A stretch of 64,000 nt of DNA from an uncultured Caulobacterales bacterium (GTDB lineage Bacteria > Pseudomonadota > Alphaproteobacteria > Caulobacterales > Caulobacteraceae): the NCBI GenBank assembly GCA_903884425.1, contig CAISEP010000017.1, positions 62,001 through 126,000 on the forward strand, read 5' to 3'. Positions 33,967-42,468 of this stretch are shown here, piece after piece. The notes under the pieces are model-generated. The model did no database searches. It worked only from the letters and a program-made list of their open reading frames with translations, and was not told the DNA's origin. Both the position numbers and the translations under genes were made by a program. How positions within the stretch are numbered: position 1 is the stretch's first letter; every line of letters begins with the position of its first letter.

Positions 33967-36347
33967 GACACCCCTCCCGCATCGGCCAGGAAGACCGGCA
34001 TCCAGGCGGCGGGATCGTCCCCCACCCGGGCCCGGGCGGCATCGAGGCGGCGCACGGACCGCTCCGTCCCTGCCAGCACCTTCAGATGGTCCGGCAGGGT
34101 CTGCAGGTCGAGGCGGGCGACGACACTGTGGTCCGTCTGCTTCACCAGGAAGCAGCGGGAAGTGTCCGGCAGGGTGCGCACCAGCTCGAACTCGTGCGGG
34201 GTCAGGCCGAAGCCGTCGATATAGTCCGCGGGCCTTGCCTTGGCATTGGGCAGGAAGATCTGGGTCGCCGCCTGTTCCACGATGGAGGCGGAAATCCGGC
34301 TCTCCAGCGCGTCCGAGGCGCTCTGGGTGCAGAAGCCGACAATGCCGTTGCGCTTGCGCAGGGTCTTTTCCCAGTCCTTCAGCCGGTGGGTGAAGGCCTC
34401 GTCATCCAGCGCCTTCCAGCCCTCGTCCACGACGATGATGGTGGGACGGCCGTCCAGCTCCTGCTCGATGCGGTGGAACAGGTACATCATTGCCGGGGTC
34501 CGGGTGGTCGGCGTCTCCAGAAGCCGGGTCATGTCGAAGCCATAGACCCGGCGCTGGCCGGACAGCTGGTCCGCCGGGTTGTCGAACAGCCACGCGTGCT
34601 CGCCCCCGTCGCACCAGGGGCGCAGGCGCGCGGCCAGGTCCCCCGCCTTCGGCCGACGGGCCCCGACGAACAGCTCCCGCAGGTAGCGCAGGCGGCGGTG
34701 ATCCACCGGCTGACCGAAATTGGCGTCCACCGCGTCGGTGATCAGGGCCTGGTCCTCCGCATCCAGGGTCCCGGCCCCGCCCAGCAGCTGGGCAAGCCAG
34801 CCGGTGAGAAAGGCGCGGTTGGCCGCGGTGTCCGGCAGCTGCAGGGGGTTCAGCCCCGAAGGCTCCCCCGGCCGCAGCACGTCATAGGCCCCGTCCACGG
34901 CGCGGATGAAGGCCTCCGCTCCGCGGTCCTTGTCGAAATAGACGATCTTCGGCCCGAACTTGCGGGCCTGGGCCAGCAGGAAGGTGATCAGCACCGTCTT
35001 GCCCGAGCCGCTGGGGCCGATCACGGTGAAATTGCCCAGGTCCCCGTTGTGGAAATTGAAGTGGTAGGGGCCGCTGGCCGTGGTCTCCAGCAGGGTCACC
35101 GCCTCCCCCCAGTGTCCGCCCCCCGCCTGGCCCGCGGCATGGTTGTGCAGGGAGGCAAAGCTCGCGAAATTTGCTGCGCTGATCAGGGACTTGCGGGCGA
35201 TGTCCTTGAAATTGCCGGGGAACTGGGCCCAGAAGGCGGGTTCGAGATTGACGTCCTCGCGCACGGCCACGGCCCCGATCTCGGTCAGGGCGGACTGGGC
35301 GTCGGCCACGGCGGCGTCCAGCCCCTCGAGGCTGTCGGACCGCACCAGCAGGGAGAAATGGTGCTCCCCATAGACGGCGCGGCCGGCCCCCACCTCGTCC
35401 CGGGCGGCGGCCAGCTCCTCCCGCAGGGAATAGGCGTCGTCATCGGCCGCCCGCAGGCGCCGCAGGGCCAGACCCATGCGCCCGAGCGCCACCTGCCGCT
35501 CCGCGAAGGTGAAGCTTTCCGTCATCACCAGTTCGCAGGGCAGGCGCAGGACCCCGTCCAGCAGCCCGGGGGTGGAGCGCGCCGGATAGTCCTTGATCGA
35601 CACCATGGCCGCGAACTGCCGCGGCAGGGCCCCGGCGGCGGAGATCTCCATGGCATCCAGGCCGAAGGTGAGGCGGCGATCCGCCAGGGCCTGGCCGATG
35701 TCCCCGCCCGGCGTGATCATCCGCCGAAGCTCCCCGTTCACCAGCTGGGCCAGGAAGGCGCAGGGCTCCGACGCCTCGCCGCGGGCGTCGGTGAAGCGGG
35801 TCAGGCAGTGGGGGCCGTAGGGGGCAAGCGTCGCCATCACGCTGTTGCGCAGCAGGGTAAGCTGCCGCACCGCCGTGGCCTGGGCCGCCGCCTCCCGCCC
35901 GCGGCTGCCGGACAGGCTGTCCAGCCAGCGATTGCGGGACAGGGCCGGGCGCAGCACCAGGGTCAGGTACAGGTCGTTCACGAACAGCCTACGGGCCGCC
36001 AGCGTCTCCCGCCAGCCCTCCTCCAGGGAGCGGCTGAACCCGTCCTCCGGCAGGCGGCCGAAGCGGGGGGCATACCGGCGGCGGACCACGTGGTGGTAGA
36101 GGGTCAGGCGGGAGGAAGCGAGCGCCTTCAGCAGGGATTCCCGCACCTGCTTGCGGTAGTTCAGCTCCTGGTCGTCGGCGGTCTCGAAGGGAAAACCGGT
36201 GATGCGGATGACCTGCAGCAGCATCCCGTCCCGGGTCTCGATCGTGGCGTCGTCCAGGTGCCGGGCATAGGGCAGCCGGTCGCCGATCGCGGCCTCCGTC
36301 CGGGCGAGACGCGGGGCGAGGCCCAGGCTGACGAAACCCGCCTTCAT
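33963..36347 (-). CDS. virB4: T4SS ATPase VirB4
   Basis: A 794-residue VirB4/TraC-type ATPase. The N-terminal half is the CagE/TrbE domain (SIKDYPARSTPGLLDGVL); the Walker A motif GPSGSGKT is at 444-451, Walker B in TIIVVDEGWKALDD, and VGFCTQSASDALESRIS follows. It energises pilus biogenesis and substrate transfer. I set the start at the ATG 36347, which overlaps the virB3 stop by 4 bp, rather than an ATG 34 codons upstream that would overlap virB3. Confidence 0.95.
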   Translation of the reverse strand: MKAGFVSLGLAPRLARTEAAIGDRLPYARHLDDATIETRDGMLLQVIRITGFPFETADDQELNYRKQVRESLLKALASSRLTLYHHVVRRRYAPRFGRLPEDGFSRSLEEGWRETLAARRLFVNDLYLTLVLRPALSRNRWLDSLSGSRGREAAAQATAVRQLTLLRNSVMATLAPYGPHCLTRFTDARGEASEPCAFLAQLVNGELRRMITPGGDIGQALADRRLTFGLDAMEISAAGALPRQFAAMVSIKDYPARSTPGLLDGVLRLPCELVMTESFTFAERQVALGRMGLALRRLRAADDDAYSLREELAAARDEVGAGRAVYGEHHFSLLVRSDSLEGLDAAVADAQSALTEIGAVAVREDVNLEPAFWAQFPGNFKDIARKSLISAANFASFASLHNHAAGQAGGGHWGEAVTLLETTASGPYHFNFHNGDLGNFTVIGPSGSGKTVLITFLLAQARKFGPKIVYFDKDRGAEAFIRAVDGAYDVLRPGEPSGLNPLQLPDTAANRAFLTGWLAQLLGGAGTLDAEDQALITDAVDANFGQPVDHRRLRYLRELFVGARRPKAGDLAARLRPWCDGGEHAWLFDNPADQLSGQRRVYGFDMTRLLETPTTRTPAMMYLFHRIEQELDGRPTIIVVDEGWKALDDEAFTHRLKDWEKTLRKRNGIVGFCTQSASDALESRISASIVEQAATQIFLPNAKARPADYIDGFGLTPHEFELVRTLPDTSRCFLVKQTDHSVVARLDLQTLPDHLKVLAGTERSVRRLDAARARVGDDPAAWMPVFLADAGGVS

Positions 36348-36628
36348 GGGGCGTAGGAGTTGGCGTGCCAGAACCGGTAGTTCCGGACGCGGGGGCAGCG
36401 GCTGACCTTGGCGATCCACAGGTCGAAGAACCGGGGCTCCCGCAGGCATCCCAGATAGCCGACCCCGTGCACCACCACCGCGATCAGCAGGGTCCAGAAG
36501 GACTTGGTGATCAGGAAGGCTTCCACTGTCACGATGAGGTTGAAGATGGCATAGGGATAGGTCACCCCGGCCACCATCTGGGGCCGGGTCAGCGCCGCGA
36601 AGATCGGATCGCTGTCGAGCCCGTTCAT
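36344..36628 (-). CDS. virB3: T4SS protein VirB3
   Basis: A 94-residue inner-membrane protein. It starts MNGLDSDPIFAALTRPQMVAGV, the usual VirB3 opening, with hydrophobic segments at about 23-41 and 46-62, then CLREPRFFDLWIAKV. VirB3 partners VirB4 at the inner membrane. It overlaps virB2 and virB4 by 4 bp each. Confidence 0.88.
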   Translation of the reverse strand: MNGLDSDPIFAALTRPQMVAGVTYPYAIFNLIVTVEAFLITKSFWTLLIAVVVHGVGYLGCLREPRFFDLWIAKVSRCPRVRNYRFWHANSYAP

Positions 36629-37002
36629 CGCGCGCCGGACGCCACGCTGCGGATGCCCGAGACGATGGCCACGGCCCCGAACACGATGAAGGCCCCCAGG
36701 ATGACGGTCAGGCCGCGCCGCCAGTCGATGCGGCCGGTGAGCATCATCAGGCCCACCACCGCCACGGCGATCACCGCGGCCGTGGTGGCGAGGTTGCCCA
36801 GCAGCGTCCCCTCCACCCACTGCAGGGCCGCCAGCACCGGGCCGGAGCCCGCGGGCTCGCCGGTCATGGACTGGGCCTGCGCCGCCATGGGGGCCAGGGT
36901 GCCCAGGACCGCGGCGACGGCGCGGGCCCGGACGGTCATCGGCGGTGCCTTGCGGGCGGGTGTCTGAAGCATCGAAAGCACGGGCGGGTCTTTCACTGTC
37001 AT
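36625..37002 (-). CDS. virB2: T4SS major pilin VirB2
   Basis: A 125-residue prepilin. An extended N-terminus ends in a signal peptidase site (LGTLAPMAAQA, about residue 43). Two hydrophobic helices of the mature pilin follow (TTAAVIAVAVVGLMMLTG and GLTVILGAFIVFGAVAIVSGI). The start codon at 37002 overlaps the virB1 stop; an in-frame ATG about 21 codons later (MTVRARAV) is a plausible alternative. It would form the pilus or an extension of the core. Confidence 0.85.
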   Translation of the reverse strand: MTVKDPPVLSMLQTPARKAPPMTVRARAVAAVLGTLAPMAAQAQSMTGEPAGSGPVLAALQWVEGTLLGNLATTAAVIAVAVVGLMMLTGRIDWRRGLTVILGAFIVFGAVAIVSGIRSVASGAR

Positions 37003-37631
37003 CGATGGGGCGTTGCCGGCGGGGGCGCGACCGGCACGACGCTCTGAGCCATGCGCTCGAGCACCGCGCTGATATAACCCTGAGTCTCCTGATATTGTGG
37101 CGCACCATTATGGCGATCCACGGCGCCGGGGCCGGCATTGTAGGCCGCCAATGCCTTGACGATGTCGCCGTCGTAGCGCCCCAGCAACTGCCGCAGATAG
37201 GCCGCGCCGCCGCGGACATTGTCCGCCGGGTCGGTGGGATCGACCCCCAGCGCCCGGGCGGTGCCCGGCATGAGCTGCATCACCCCCACGGCCCCCTTGG
37301 CCGACACGGCCCGGCTGTTCAGCCCCGACTCCGTGCGGGCCACGGCGGTGATCAGGGTGGCATCGAGGTTCTGCTGGCGGGCCGCCGCGCCGATGGCCGC
37401 GACGACGGTGGCCCGGGGGGCGGACGCCCCGCCCCGTCCGGTTGTGCGCAGGGACGGCGACCTGCGCCCGGCCCGGGGAATGACCCGCCCCTCGCGGATG
37501 TCGGGGGACAGGTACTGGGTCGGACCGTTGAAGACGACGACGGACCCGTGCTCGTCAATTTCCAGCACCTGGGACGCGGCCGGACCGGCCAGGGCCAGCA
37601 GCACGGCCGCGACGGCGAGGGGCCCGATCAT
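36999..37631 (-). CDS. virB1: T4SS lytic transglycosylase VirB1
   Basis: A 210-residue SLT-type transglycosylase with a signal peptide (MIGPLAVAAVLLALAGPAAS). The catalytic Glu is in ARTESGLNSRAVSAKGAVGVMQLMPGTA; AYNAGPGAVDRHNG completes the goose-type lysozyme pattern. It cleaves peptidoglycan locally to let the T4SS assemble. It is the first gene of the virB operon. The ATG at 37631 was chosen for its signal peptide; the region upstream is AT-rich and likely holds the operon promoter. Confidence 0.92.
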   Translation of the reverse strand: MIGPLAVAAVLLALAGPAASQVLEIDEHGSVVVFNGPTQYLSPDIREGRVIPRAGRRSPSLRTTGRGGASAPRATVVAAIGAAARQQNLDATLITAVARTESGLNSRAVSAKGAVGVMQLMPGTARALGVDPTDPADNVRGGAAYLRQLLGRYDGDIVKALAAYNAGPGAVDRHNGAPQYQETQGYISAVLERMAQSVVPVAPPPATPHR

Positions 37632-38022
37632 CGGTCGCCTTGGTCTTTCGCAGATCACCCTGCCCTCCGCCCGGTCGGCGCACGGTCCCTGCCGCGCCGG
37701 AAGCTGATTCCCCGCGCGGCACCGCAACAGTCCGCAGAGAAGCAAATTTGTCCGCGGCCGTAAAATCCCAATTTCCGACTTCTCCCGAATTCGGAGATCA
37801 AATCAAAAATATGGCCGATATCGCCTGAATTACAACACACAAAACACAAGCATAGATCACAATGCAGCCACACTAACATCATGAACAGATTGAAACCCTG
37901 TTTATTGTAGCGAATCTTCTGAATTGATCGACTTGCAAGTAACAATTCGATCACCCTAGCTCACCTAATCATGGGCCGACGGCGGAGATCGCCGCGCTTC
38001 AACTCGACCATCGGGATGCATC
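37632..38022. promoter_or_regulatory. AT-rich divergent intergenic region, virB and DUF1800 promoters
   Basis: A 391-bp stretch, unusually AT-rich from about 37740 to 37975 compared with the rest of the window. It separates the divergent virB1 and DUF1800 genes and should hold both promoters. I see no ORF likely to be translated. It contains TCTCC-cgaattc-GGAGA (37782-37798 region) and the nested palindromes listed separately. Confidence 0.6.
37921..37952. promoter_or_regulatory. Nested inverted repeats upstream of the DUF1800 gene
   Basis: GAATTG (37921-37926) pairs with CAATTC (37943-37948), GATCG (37926-37930) pairs with CGATC (37948-37952), and between them lies a perfect 10-bp palindrome ACTTGCAAGT (37931-37940). 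It is about 70 bp before the DUF1800 start. A binding site for a dimeric regulator is likely; the TetR gene downstream is one candidate. Confidence 0.5.
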
Positions 38023-39744
38023 ATGAATGTGAGGCGATGTGGACCGGCCGCCCTTGTCGCCGCGGCCCTGGGGGGCGCGGTGCTGAGCGGATGCAGCGGC
38101 GGGTCCGGCAACGGCACCTCCGGCGCGGGATCCGGCGGGCCCGTCACCCCGACCGGCGCGGCGCGGCTTCTGACCCAGGCCACCTTCGGGCCGACGGACG
38201 CCGACATCGCGGCGGTGCAGTCCGCCGGGGTCGATGGCTGGATCACCGAGCAGATGGCCGCGCCGCAACCCTCGTCCCAGGCCTTCATGACGGCGCAACT
38301 GGTGGCCCTGAAGGCCGCCAACCCCAATGCCTCCGTCGGTCCCACCCAGTTCTACCAGTCCTTCTGGCAGCAGGCGGCCACCGCGCCGGACCAGTTGCGG
38401 GAGCGGGTGACCCTGGCCCTGTCCGAGCAGTTCGTCGTGTCCTTCCAGTTCTCCAACGTGGATGCCGTGGGCATGGGAGCCTACTGGGACATGCTGGGGG
38501 CCAATGCCTTCGGCAATTTCCGGACCCTGCTGGAGAACGTGACCCTGAACCCGCAGATGGGCCGGTACCTCACCTATCTGGGCAATCAGAAGGAGAATCC
38601 GGCCACGGGCCAGCATCCGGACGAGAACTACGCCCGGGAAGTGATGCAGCTGATGACCATCGGCCTGTGGCAGCTGAACCAGGACGGCACCCAGAAGCTC
38701 GACGGCTCCGGCAATCCGATCGCCACCTACACCCACGACGACATTGCGGGCCTGGCCAAGGTGTTCACCGGCCTCAGCTTCTATTCCCCCGCCCCCACGG
38801 CCACGACCTTCTATGGCGGCAACAAGGATCCGGCGGCGGAGGTCAAGCCGATGAGCTACTATCCGGCCTTCCACTCCGTGTCGGAGAAGGACTTCCTGGG
38901 CGTCGTCATCCCGGCGAGCACCGCGCCGGACCCGGCGGGCGACGTGAAGATCGCCCTGGACACCCTGTTCAACCACCCGAACGTGGGACCGTTCGTCGCC
39001 CGCAACCTGATCCAGCACCTGGTCACGTCCAACCCGTCGCCGGCCTATGTCAGCCGGGTGGCCGGCGTGTTCAACAACAACGGCAAGGGGGTCCGCGGGG
39101 ACATGGCCGCGGTGGTCCGCGCCGTCCTCACCGATGCCGAGGCCCGGGACGACACGGCCGCAGGATCGGCGACCTTCGGCAAGCTGCGGGAGCCGGTGGT
39201 GCGCATGGCCAACTGGATGCGGGCCTTCGGCGCCACCTCGGCCTCCGGCACCTGGGGCCTGGGCGACACCAGCGCGGCCACCAGCCTCGACCAGGCGGTG
39301 CTGAACGCCCCGTCGGTCTTCAACTTCTGGCGTCCGGGCTATGTGCCCAGCAATTCGAAGCTCGGGACCGCGGGCCTGGTGGGCCCGGAATTCCAGGTGG
39401 TCGACGAGGTGTCGGTGGCCGGTTACATCAACACCCTGTCGTCGGCCATCACCTCCGGCGTGGGCAGCGCGTCCGGCGTCACCGGCCCGGACATCCGCAC
39501 CACCTATGCCCGGGAGGTGAGCCTCGCCGCCACGCCCCAGTCCCTGGTGGACCGGCTGAACACGCTGCTGTTCTACGGCCAGATGTCGAGCGGGCTGCAG
39601 CAGACCCTGGTCAATGCCATCAATTCCGTGCCCATCCCCGGCGGCAGCGCCACGGCGGCGCAGATCACCGCGGCCCAGACCCAGCGGGTGCAGCTGGCGG
39701 TGCTGATGGCCATGACCTCCGGCGAATATCTGGCGCAGCGATGA
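38023..39744 (+). CDS. DUF1800-domain lipoprotein
   Basis: A 573-residue DUF1800 protein. The N-terminus is a lipoprotein signal with lipobox L-S-G-C (Cys24), then a Gly/Ser-rich tether. The DUF1800 body begins GAARLLTQATFGPTDADIAAVQSAGVDGWITEQM, and has NPQMGRYLTYLGNQKENPATGQHPDENYAREVMQLMTIGLW. The function of DUF1800 proteins is unknown; they commonly sit next to DUF1501 proteins, as here (10 bp gap). They are exported and have been linked to carbohydrate or envelope metabolism, but nothing here supports a particular reaction. Confidence 0.9.
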   Translation: MNVRRCGPAALVAAALGGAVLSGCSGGSGNGTSGAGSGGPVTPTGAARLLTQATFGPTDADIAAVQSAGVDGWITEQMAAPQPSSQAFMTAQLVALKAANPNASVGPTQFYQSFWQQAATAPDQLRERVTLALSEQFVVSFQFSNVDAVGMGAYWDMLGANAFGNFRTLLENVTLNPQMGRYLTYLGNQKENPATGQHPDENYAREVMQLMTIGLWQLNQDGTQKLDGSGNPIATYTHDDIAGLAKVFTGLSFYSPAPTATTFYGGNKDPAAEVKPMSYYPAFHSVSEKDFLGVVIPASTAPDPAGDVKIALDTLFNHPNVGPFVARNLIQHLVTSNPSPAYVSRVAGVFNNNGKGVRGDMAAVVRAVLTDAEARDDTAAGSATFGKLREPVVRMANWMRAFGATSASGTWGLGDTSAATSLDQAVLNAPSVFNFWRPGYVPSNSKLGTAGLVGPEFQVVDEVSVAGYINTLSSAITSGVGSASGVTGPDIRTTYAREVSLAATPQSLVDRLNTLLFYGQMSSGLQQTLVNAINSVPIPGGSATAAQITAAQTQRVQLAVLMAMTSGEYLAQR

Positions 39745-39754
39745 GGAGCCGAGC

Positions 39755-41314
39755 ATGACCCTGATCCGCCCCTCCCGCCGCGCCTTCCTGCAACTGTCCG
39801 GTGCCCTGTCCGTGGTCGGCCCCGGCGCCGTTCCCTTCGCCCTGCAGCTGGCTGCCGCCGGCTCCGCCGCGGGACTGACGGCCCCGCCGGACTACAAGGC
39901 CCTGATCTGCATCTTCCAGTACGGCGGCAACGACGCCAACAACTCCATCGTCGCCACGGACACGGACTCCTGGGGCCGCTATTTCGCCCTGCGCAACATC
40001 GGCCAGGAGCCCATTGCCCTGATGCCCCCCGGCACGGCCCCCACGCCCCTTGGGCAGGTCAATCCCGTGACCCGGCGCAGCGTCTCCTCCCTCGCCCAGC
40101 CGGAGGCCTGGGGCGGGGTGCTGCCCATCGTGCCGAAGACCGCCCAGGCCATTCCCGCCGGGACCAATGCCACCACCCGCACCTTCGGGCTGCACCCGGC
40201 CCTGGCGCCGCTGCTGCCCCTCTATTCCGCCGGTCGCCTGGCGGTGCTGGCCAATGTGGGCACCCTGCTGCAGCCCCTCACCAAGGCCCAGTACACCGGC
40301 CGCAAGGCCCCGATTCCGGCCAACCTGTTCTCCCACAACGACCAGCAGAACACCTGGCAGGCAGGGGGGATCGAGGGGGCGAATGTCGGATGGGGGGGAC
40401 AGTTCGGCGACCTGGTCCTGTCGATGAACGGGGCCAACTCCATCTTCACCGCCATGTCCACCGCGGGAAACGCCGTCTTCCTGGCCGGTCAGAGGGTGGT
40501 GCAGTACCAGACCACCACCAACACCACGCCCGCCGTCGCCATCCGCGCCGCGACGGGGACCTCCCTGCTGGGGTCCACCACCGCGCCGGGCCTGATGAAG
40601 GGGATGATCACCGACACCTCGCCGGTGAGCGACTTCGCCAGCGACTACGCCGCCGTGGTGCAGCGCTCCCTCGACGCCACCTCGAACCTGAACGGGGCCA
40701 TGTCCGGTGCCGCGGTCACCGCCATTCCGGCGGTGCCGACCTATGTGAACCCGGTGACCGGGGCCACCACCACCAATCCCCTGGCCGTCCAGCTGCACGC
40801 CATTGCCCGGATCATCGCCGCGGCCCCGACCCTGGGCCTCAAGCGCCAGGTGTTCTTCGTCAGCATGGGCGGCCACGACAGCCATGACGGCCAGAACACC
40901 GCCCAGCCGGACAATCTCTCCAAGCTCGCCAATGCCATGGCCTATCTGGACACGGTGCTCTCCAACATCAACGGCGTCGACATGCGCGCCCAGGTGACCA
41001 CCTTCACGGCCTCCGACTTCTCCCGGACCCTGACCAGCAACGGCGACGGCACCGATCACGCCTGGGGCGGCCACCACTTCATCATGGGCGGAGCCGTCAA
41101 TGGCGGCGACATCTACGGCCAGTTCCCCACCATCGGCGTGGACTCCGGCAGCTTCAACAATCCGGACATGACCGGCGCGGCCATCATTCCCACCACCTCG
41201 GTGGACCAGTATGCCGCCACGCTGGGCGCGTGGTTCGGGGCCCAGCCGACGGACCTCGCCACCATCATTCCCCGGCTGAAGAACTACCCGACGGCCAATC
41301 TCGGATTTGTCTGA
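39755..41314 (+). CDS. DUF1501-domain protein, Tat-exported
   Basis: A 519-residue DUF1501 protein with a twin-arginine signal (PSRRAFLQLSGALSVVG). The body has LICIFQYGGNDANNSIVATD and SMGGHDSHDGQ, followed by THDWGGHHFIMGG-like DHAWGGHHFIMGGAV; the pattern resembles the alkaline-phosphatase superfamily, so a phosphatase/sulfatase-like fold is possible. It is paired with the DUF1800 gene in an apparent two-gene operon. Unknown function. Confidence 0.9.
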   Translation: MTLIRPSRRAFLQLSGALSVVGPGAVPFALQLAAAGSAAGLTAPPDYKALICIFQYGGNDANNSIVATDTDSWGRYFALRNIGQEPIALMPPGTAPTPLGQVNPVTRRSVSSLAQPEAWGGVLPIVPKTAQAIPAGTNATTRTFGLHPALAPLLPLYSAGRLAVLANVGTLLQPLTKAQYTGRKAPIPANLFSHNDQQNTWQAGGIEGANVGWGGQFGDLVLSMNGANSIFTAMSTAGNAVFLAGQRVVQYQTTTNTTPAVAIRAATGTSLLGSTTAPGLMKGMITDTSPVSDFASDYAAVVQRSLDATSNLNGAMSGAAVTAIPAVPTYVNPVTGATTTNPLAVQLHAIARIIAAAPTLGLKRQVFFVSMGGHDSHDGQNTAQPDNLSKLANAMAYLDTVLSNINGVDMRAQVTTFTASDFSRTLTSNGDGTDHAWGGHHFIMGGAVNGGDIYGQFPTIGVDSGSFNNPDMTGAAIIPTTSVDQYAATLGAWFGAQPTDLATIIPRLKNYPTANLGFV

Positions 41315-41379
41315 TCCACGCCCGCGCGCTTGCCACCCCGTCGGACGTGGTATAGCGCCAACCGGGCAAGGAGAACGGC

Positions 41380-42051
41380 ATGACATCCACCGGTCTGTTC
41401 GTCTGGGAGGCCCAGAACCTGGGCAAGAGCGCACGGACCCGTGCCCGGCTCATGGATGCGGCCGTCCAGCTGTTTGCCCGGGACGGGTTCGAGGCGGCCT
41501 CGGTGAACGAGATCGCCCGGGTGGCCGACGTGGCCAACGGCACCTTCTATGTCCATTTCCGCGACAAGGACGAGATCGCCGCGGCGGTGGCCTTCCGGAT
41601 CGCGGAGGGGGTCGTGCGGCAACTGGACGACGCCATGGCCGAGGTCACCGACGCGGTGGAGCGAGTCAGCCTGGGTACACGCCGCTTCGTCGGCCTGGCC
41701 GCCAGCGTGCCGGACTGGGGCCGGGCCCTGTTCCGTGCCGTGTGGCTGTTCGACGACCTGCGCTCGGAGCTGACCCAGTACCTGCGGGCCGACCTGAACC
41801 TGGGGGTGCGGCAGGGGGTGTTCACCGCAACGATCGACGACTTCCTCATCGATACGTTCGTGGCCATGGCGCTCAACGCCCTGTTCGGACAGCTGCAGGG
41901 GGCGTTCGGCAGCGATGCCGGCTCCCGGGTGGCGGAACTGCAGCTGCGGATGCTCGGTGTGCCCGCCGAGACGGCCCGGCAACAGGCATGGCGGCAGATC
42001 GACGAGCCGCCCCTGCAGCTCGCCCCCCTGCTGCGACCGGCGGCGGGCTAG
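41380..42051 (+). CDS. TetR-family transcriptional regulator
   Basis: A 223-residue TetR repressor. Its helix-turn-helix is in residues about 20-65 (RLMDAAVQLFARDGFEAASVNEIARVADVANGTFYVHFRDKDEI). The rest is the ligand-binding all-helical domain. AAGGAG lies six bases before the ATG at 41380. It sits 65 bp after the DUF1501 gene on the same strand, and may control the DUF1800/DUF1501 pair, though the ligand is unknown. Confidence 0.92.
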   Translation: MTSTGLFVWEAQNLGKSARTRARLMDAAVQLFARDGFEAASVNEIARVADVANGTFYVHFRDKDEIAAAVAFRIAEGVVRQLDDAMAEVTDAVERVSLGTRRFVGLAASVPDWGRALFRAVWLFDDLRSELTQYLRADLNLGVRQGVFTATIDDFLIDTFVAMALNALFGQLQGAFGSDAGSRVAELQLRMLGVPAETARQQAWRQIDEPPLQLAPLLRPAAG

Positions 42052-42082
42052 ACCACCCGCCCCCGGCCCGGGATAGGTCGGA

Positions 42083-42352
42083 CTATTTCTTCGGCGCGGG
42101 CGACCAGACCATGCAGTAGGCGGCCGGAGAGATCACGCCGTCGACGATCTTGCACGCCGCGGGGGCCAGGAAGCTGGCGCAGTTGCCGCAGTTCATGTTC
42201 GGCTTGGGGGACTTGGCCACGTACTGCACGCCCTTCTGCGCCATCTTGGCCTCGGCGGTGCCGGCCACGCCCACGGCGGCGGCGGCCAGCAGCAGCCCTC
42301 CGGTGGTGAGTACGAATCGGCGGGACTTGCCCGACTGGGACGGTTCACTCAT
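42083..42352 (-). CDS. High-potential iron-sulfur protein (HiPIP), Tat-exported
   Basis: An 89-residue electron carrier. A Tat signal (SRRFVLTTGGLLLAA, about 10-24) precedes a mature part with four Cys: C55-x2-C58-x8-C67-x12-C80, followed by MVW. This matches HiPIP, which binds a 4Fe-4S cluster and shuttles electrons in the periplasm at high potential. No partner gene (photosynthetic reaction centre, nitrite or sulfite enzymes) is adjacent. Convergent with the TetR gene. Confidence 0.8.
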   Translation of the reverse strand: MSEPSQSGKSRRFVLTTGGLLLAAAAVGVAGTAEAKMAQKGVQYVAKSPKPNMNCGNCASFLAPAACKIVDGVISPAAYCMVWSPAPKK

Positions 42353-42468
42353 GGGCGGATCTCCTGTTCACTCGGTCCCGCGGGTGCCCGGGACGTCGCA
42401 GGGGACAGACACCGGTCCGCGACGTTCGGACATGACGCAGCGCAAAAAGCCTCAACGCCGAAGCGGTG

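Noticed and set aside
37890-37918. Possible sigma70-like promoter (TTGAAA) for DUF1800
   Set aside because: The -10 hexamer match is poor and spacing rests on an AT-rich background; not listed as a promoter.
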